Origin: Nocardioidaceae bacterium
Lineage (GTDB): Bacteria; Actinomycetota; Actinomycetes; Propionibacteriales; Nocardioidaceae
Direction of reading: 5' to 3'
Assembly (NCBI GenBank): GCA_025966335.1
Contig: JAICRS010000162.1
Location: 1-6,906 of the forward strand
DNA length: 6,906 nt
Shown here: positions 5,792 through 6,906 of the stretch, piece by piece
How positions within the stretch are numbered: position 1 is the stretch's first letter
Layout: each line of letters starts with the position of its first letter
Program-made: the position numbers and the translations under genes
The notes under the pieces: model-generated
Databases searched by the model: none
The model's input: the letters and a program-made list of their open reading frames with translations, nothing else
What the model was told of the DNA's origin: nothing

Positions 5792-6581
5792 GGCGGACCC
5801 CCTGCGCGAGGTCCTCGGTCAGCTCGGCGAGCGAGGCGAGGCCCTTGGCCCGGTCGGTCCCGGCGTCGAGCAGCCGACGGACGAACGCCGAACCCACGAT
5901 CACCCCGTCCGCGAAGCCGGCGACCTCAGCCGCCTGGTCACCGTTCGAGACGCCCAGGCCGACACCGATGGGTAGGTCGGTCAGCTCCCGGGTCCGCTTC
6001 ACCAGCGGGCCGGCGAGGTCGCTGGTCGAGGTGCGGGCCCCGGTCACCCCCATCACCGCGGTCGCATAGACGAACCCACGGCAGCTCTGCACGGTCATCG
6101 CCAGCCGCGCGTCGGTCGACGACGGGGCGACCAGGAAGACCTTGTCGAGGTCGTGCGCATCGGCCGCGGCCACCCACGCCTGCGCCTCGTCGGGGACCAG
6201 GTCCGGGGTGATCAGTCCCGAGCCGCCGGCGCTCGCCAGGTCGGCGGCGAACCGGTCCACGCCGTACCGCTCGACCGGGTTCCAGTAGGTCATCACCACG
6301 ACCGGGGTCCCGGTGGCGGCAACCGCCTCGACGGTGCGGAGTACGTCGGACGTCCGCACGCCGCCCTCGAGGGCCTGCTGCGCGGCGGCCTGGATCGTCG
6401 GCCCGTCCATCACCGGGTCGCTGTAGGGCAGGCCGACCTCGATCAGGTCGCAACCGGCCTCGACCATCGTCCGCATCGCGGCGATCGAGCCCTCGACGTC
6501 GGGGAAGCCGGCCGGCAGGTAGCCGACCAGCGCCGCACGACCCTCGGCCCTCGCGCCCTCGAACATGCTGCGGGTCGTCAT
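5784..6581 (-). CDS. trpA: Tryptophan synthase alpha subunit
   Basis: TrpA cleaves indole-3-glycerol phosphate to indole and glyceraldehyde 3-phosphate; the indole passes through a tunnel to TrpB in the cytosolic alpha2-beta2 complex. The 265 residues form a complete TIM-barrel protein of normal length. Catalytic acids are Glu48 (CDLIEVGLPYSDP) and Asp59 (PVMDGPTIQ), matching E. coli Glu49 and Asp60. The mobile loop 6 GVTGAR carries Thr180, corresponding to Thr183. Phosphate-binding turns are GLGVSNGDQ (208-216) and GVIVGSAFV (226-234). The ATG (6579-6581) overlaps the trpB stop codon as ATGA, the classic arrangement for translational coupling of two subunits made in equal amounts. A separate Shine-Dalgarno is weak, which fits coupling. 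Confidence 0.98.
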   Translation of the reverse strand: MTTRSMFEGARAEGRAALVGYLPAGFPDVEGSIAAMRTMVEAGCDLIEVGLPYSDPVMDGPTIQAAAQQALEGGVRTSDVLRTVEAVAATGTPVVVMTYWNPVERYGVDRFAADLASAGGSGLITPDLVPDEAQAWVAAADAHDLDKVFLVAPSSTDARLAMTVQSCRGFVYATAVMGVTGARTSTSDLAGPLVKRTRELTDLPIGVGLGVSNGDQAAEVAGFADGVIVGSAFVRRLLDAGTDRAKGLASLAELTEDLAQGVRRG

Positions 6582-6906
6582 GCCTGGTTCACCGCCGTCG
6601 TGTCCCCGGGCTCGCCGGTGGTCTCGTCGGCCTGGGTCTCACCGAGGCCGAACCAGTCGATCGCGGTGCCCATGTCCTTGTCGCCGCGGCCGGAGAGGTT
6701 CACCAGGATCGTCGACCCGGGCATCTCCTTGGCCAGCTCGAGCGCACCGGCGACGGCGTGCGCGGACTCGATCGCGGGGATGATCCCCTCGGTCCGCGAC
6801 AGCAGGGAGAGCGCGTCCATCGCGGCCGCGTCGGTCACCGGCCGGTAGGTCGCCCGACCGGTCTCCGCGAGGTACGCGTGCTCGGGTCCGACGCCGGGGT
6901 AGTCCA
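6578..6906 (-). CDS. trpB: Tryptophan synthase beta subunit, C-terminal part, runs off right edge
   Basis: TrpB is the PLP enzyme that condenses indole with serine to make tryptophan. Only the last 108 residues are in the window, from DYPGVGPEHAYLAETGRA to the stop at 6578-6580. Visible active-site elements are TEGIIPAIESAHA, whose Glu (codon 6788-6790) corresponds to Salmonella Glu350, and VNLSGRGDKDM, whose Ser (codon 6692-6694) corresponds to Ser377, which contacts the PLP pyridine nitrogen. After the last conserved block a polar tail of about 25 residues (GLGETQADETTGEPGD...) follows; it is not part of the catalytic core. It overlaps trpA by 4 bp. The rest of the trp operon, and any attenuator, would lie beyond the right edge. 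Confidence 0.97.
   Translation of the reverse strand, partial: DYPGVGPEHAYLAETGRATYRPVTDAAAMDALSLLSRTEGIIPAIESAHAVAGALELAKEMPGSTILVNLSGRGDKDMGTAIDWFGLGETQADETTGEPGDTTAVNQA

Overview
This window is a GC-rich (roughly 70% by eye) actinobacterial chromosomal segment. The gene order and protein sequences (class-I trp enzymes, an Lgt with a GRWGNWFNQE signature and a long polar tail, a large ferredoxin/NADPH-type glutamate synthase) suggest a Pseudonocardia-like or related actinomycete; genus-level placement is inference. All six supported genes lie on the minus strand, so transcription runs from the right edge to the left edge.

Right part (6906 to 4115): the 3' end of trpB, then trpA, a Sco1/SenC-type copper-chaperone lipoprotein, and lgt. 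The joints are very tight: trpB/trpA share ATGA, trpA/sco overlap by 8 bp, and sco/lgt are 9 bp apart, so this looks like one transcription unit. The Sco protein carries a lipobox, and the enzyme that would lipidate it (Lgt) is the next gene.

Middle part: a 199-bp intergenic region (3916-4114) holds an elaborate palindromic element (about 4007-4088) and, nearer the next gene, a DtxR/IdeR-like iron box (3952-3970). Then comes a VIT1/CCC1-family metal transporter (3190-3915), immediately followed by a long symmetric hairpin (3136-3189).

Left part: a 223-bp intergenic region (2967-3189) with that hairpin and candidate promoters precedes gltB, the large subunit of glutamate synthase. Its first 988 codons are present; the rest, with the iron-sulfur ligands and the C-terminal beta-helix domain, lies beyond the left edge.

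The coding genes are ordinary. The observations that deserve a second look are in the two intergenic regions: the paired-palindrome element between lgt and the VIT gene, and the iron-box arrangement upstream of the VIT gene. I see no RNA genes, CRISPR arrays, insertion sequences, phage genes or broken genes.
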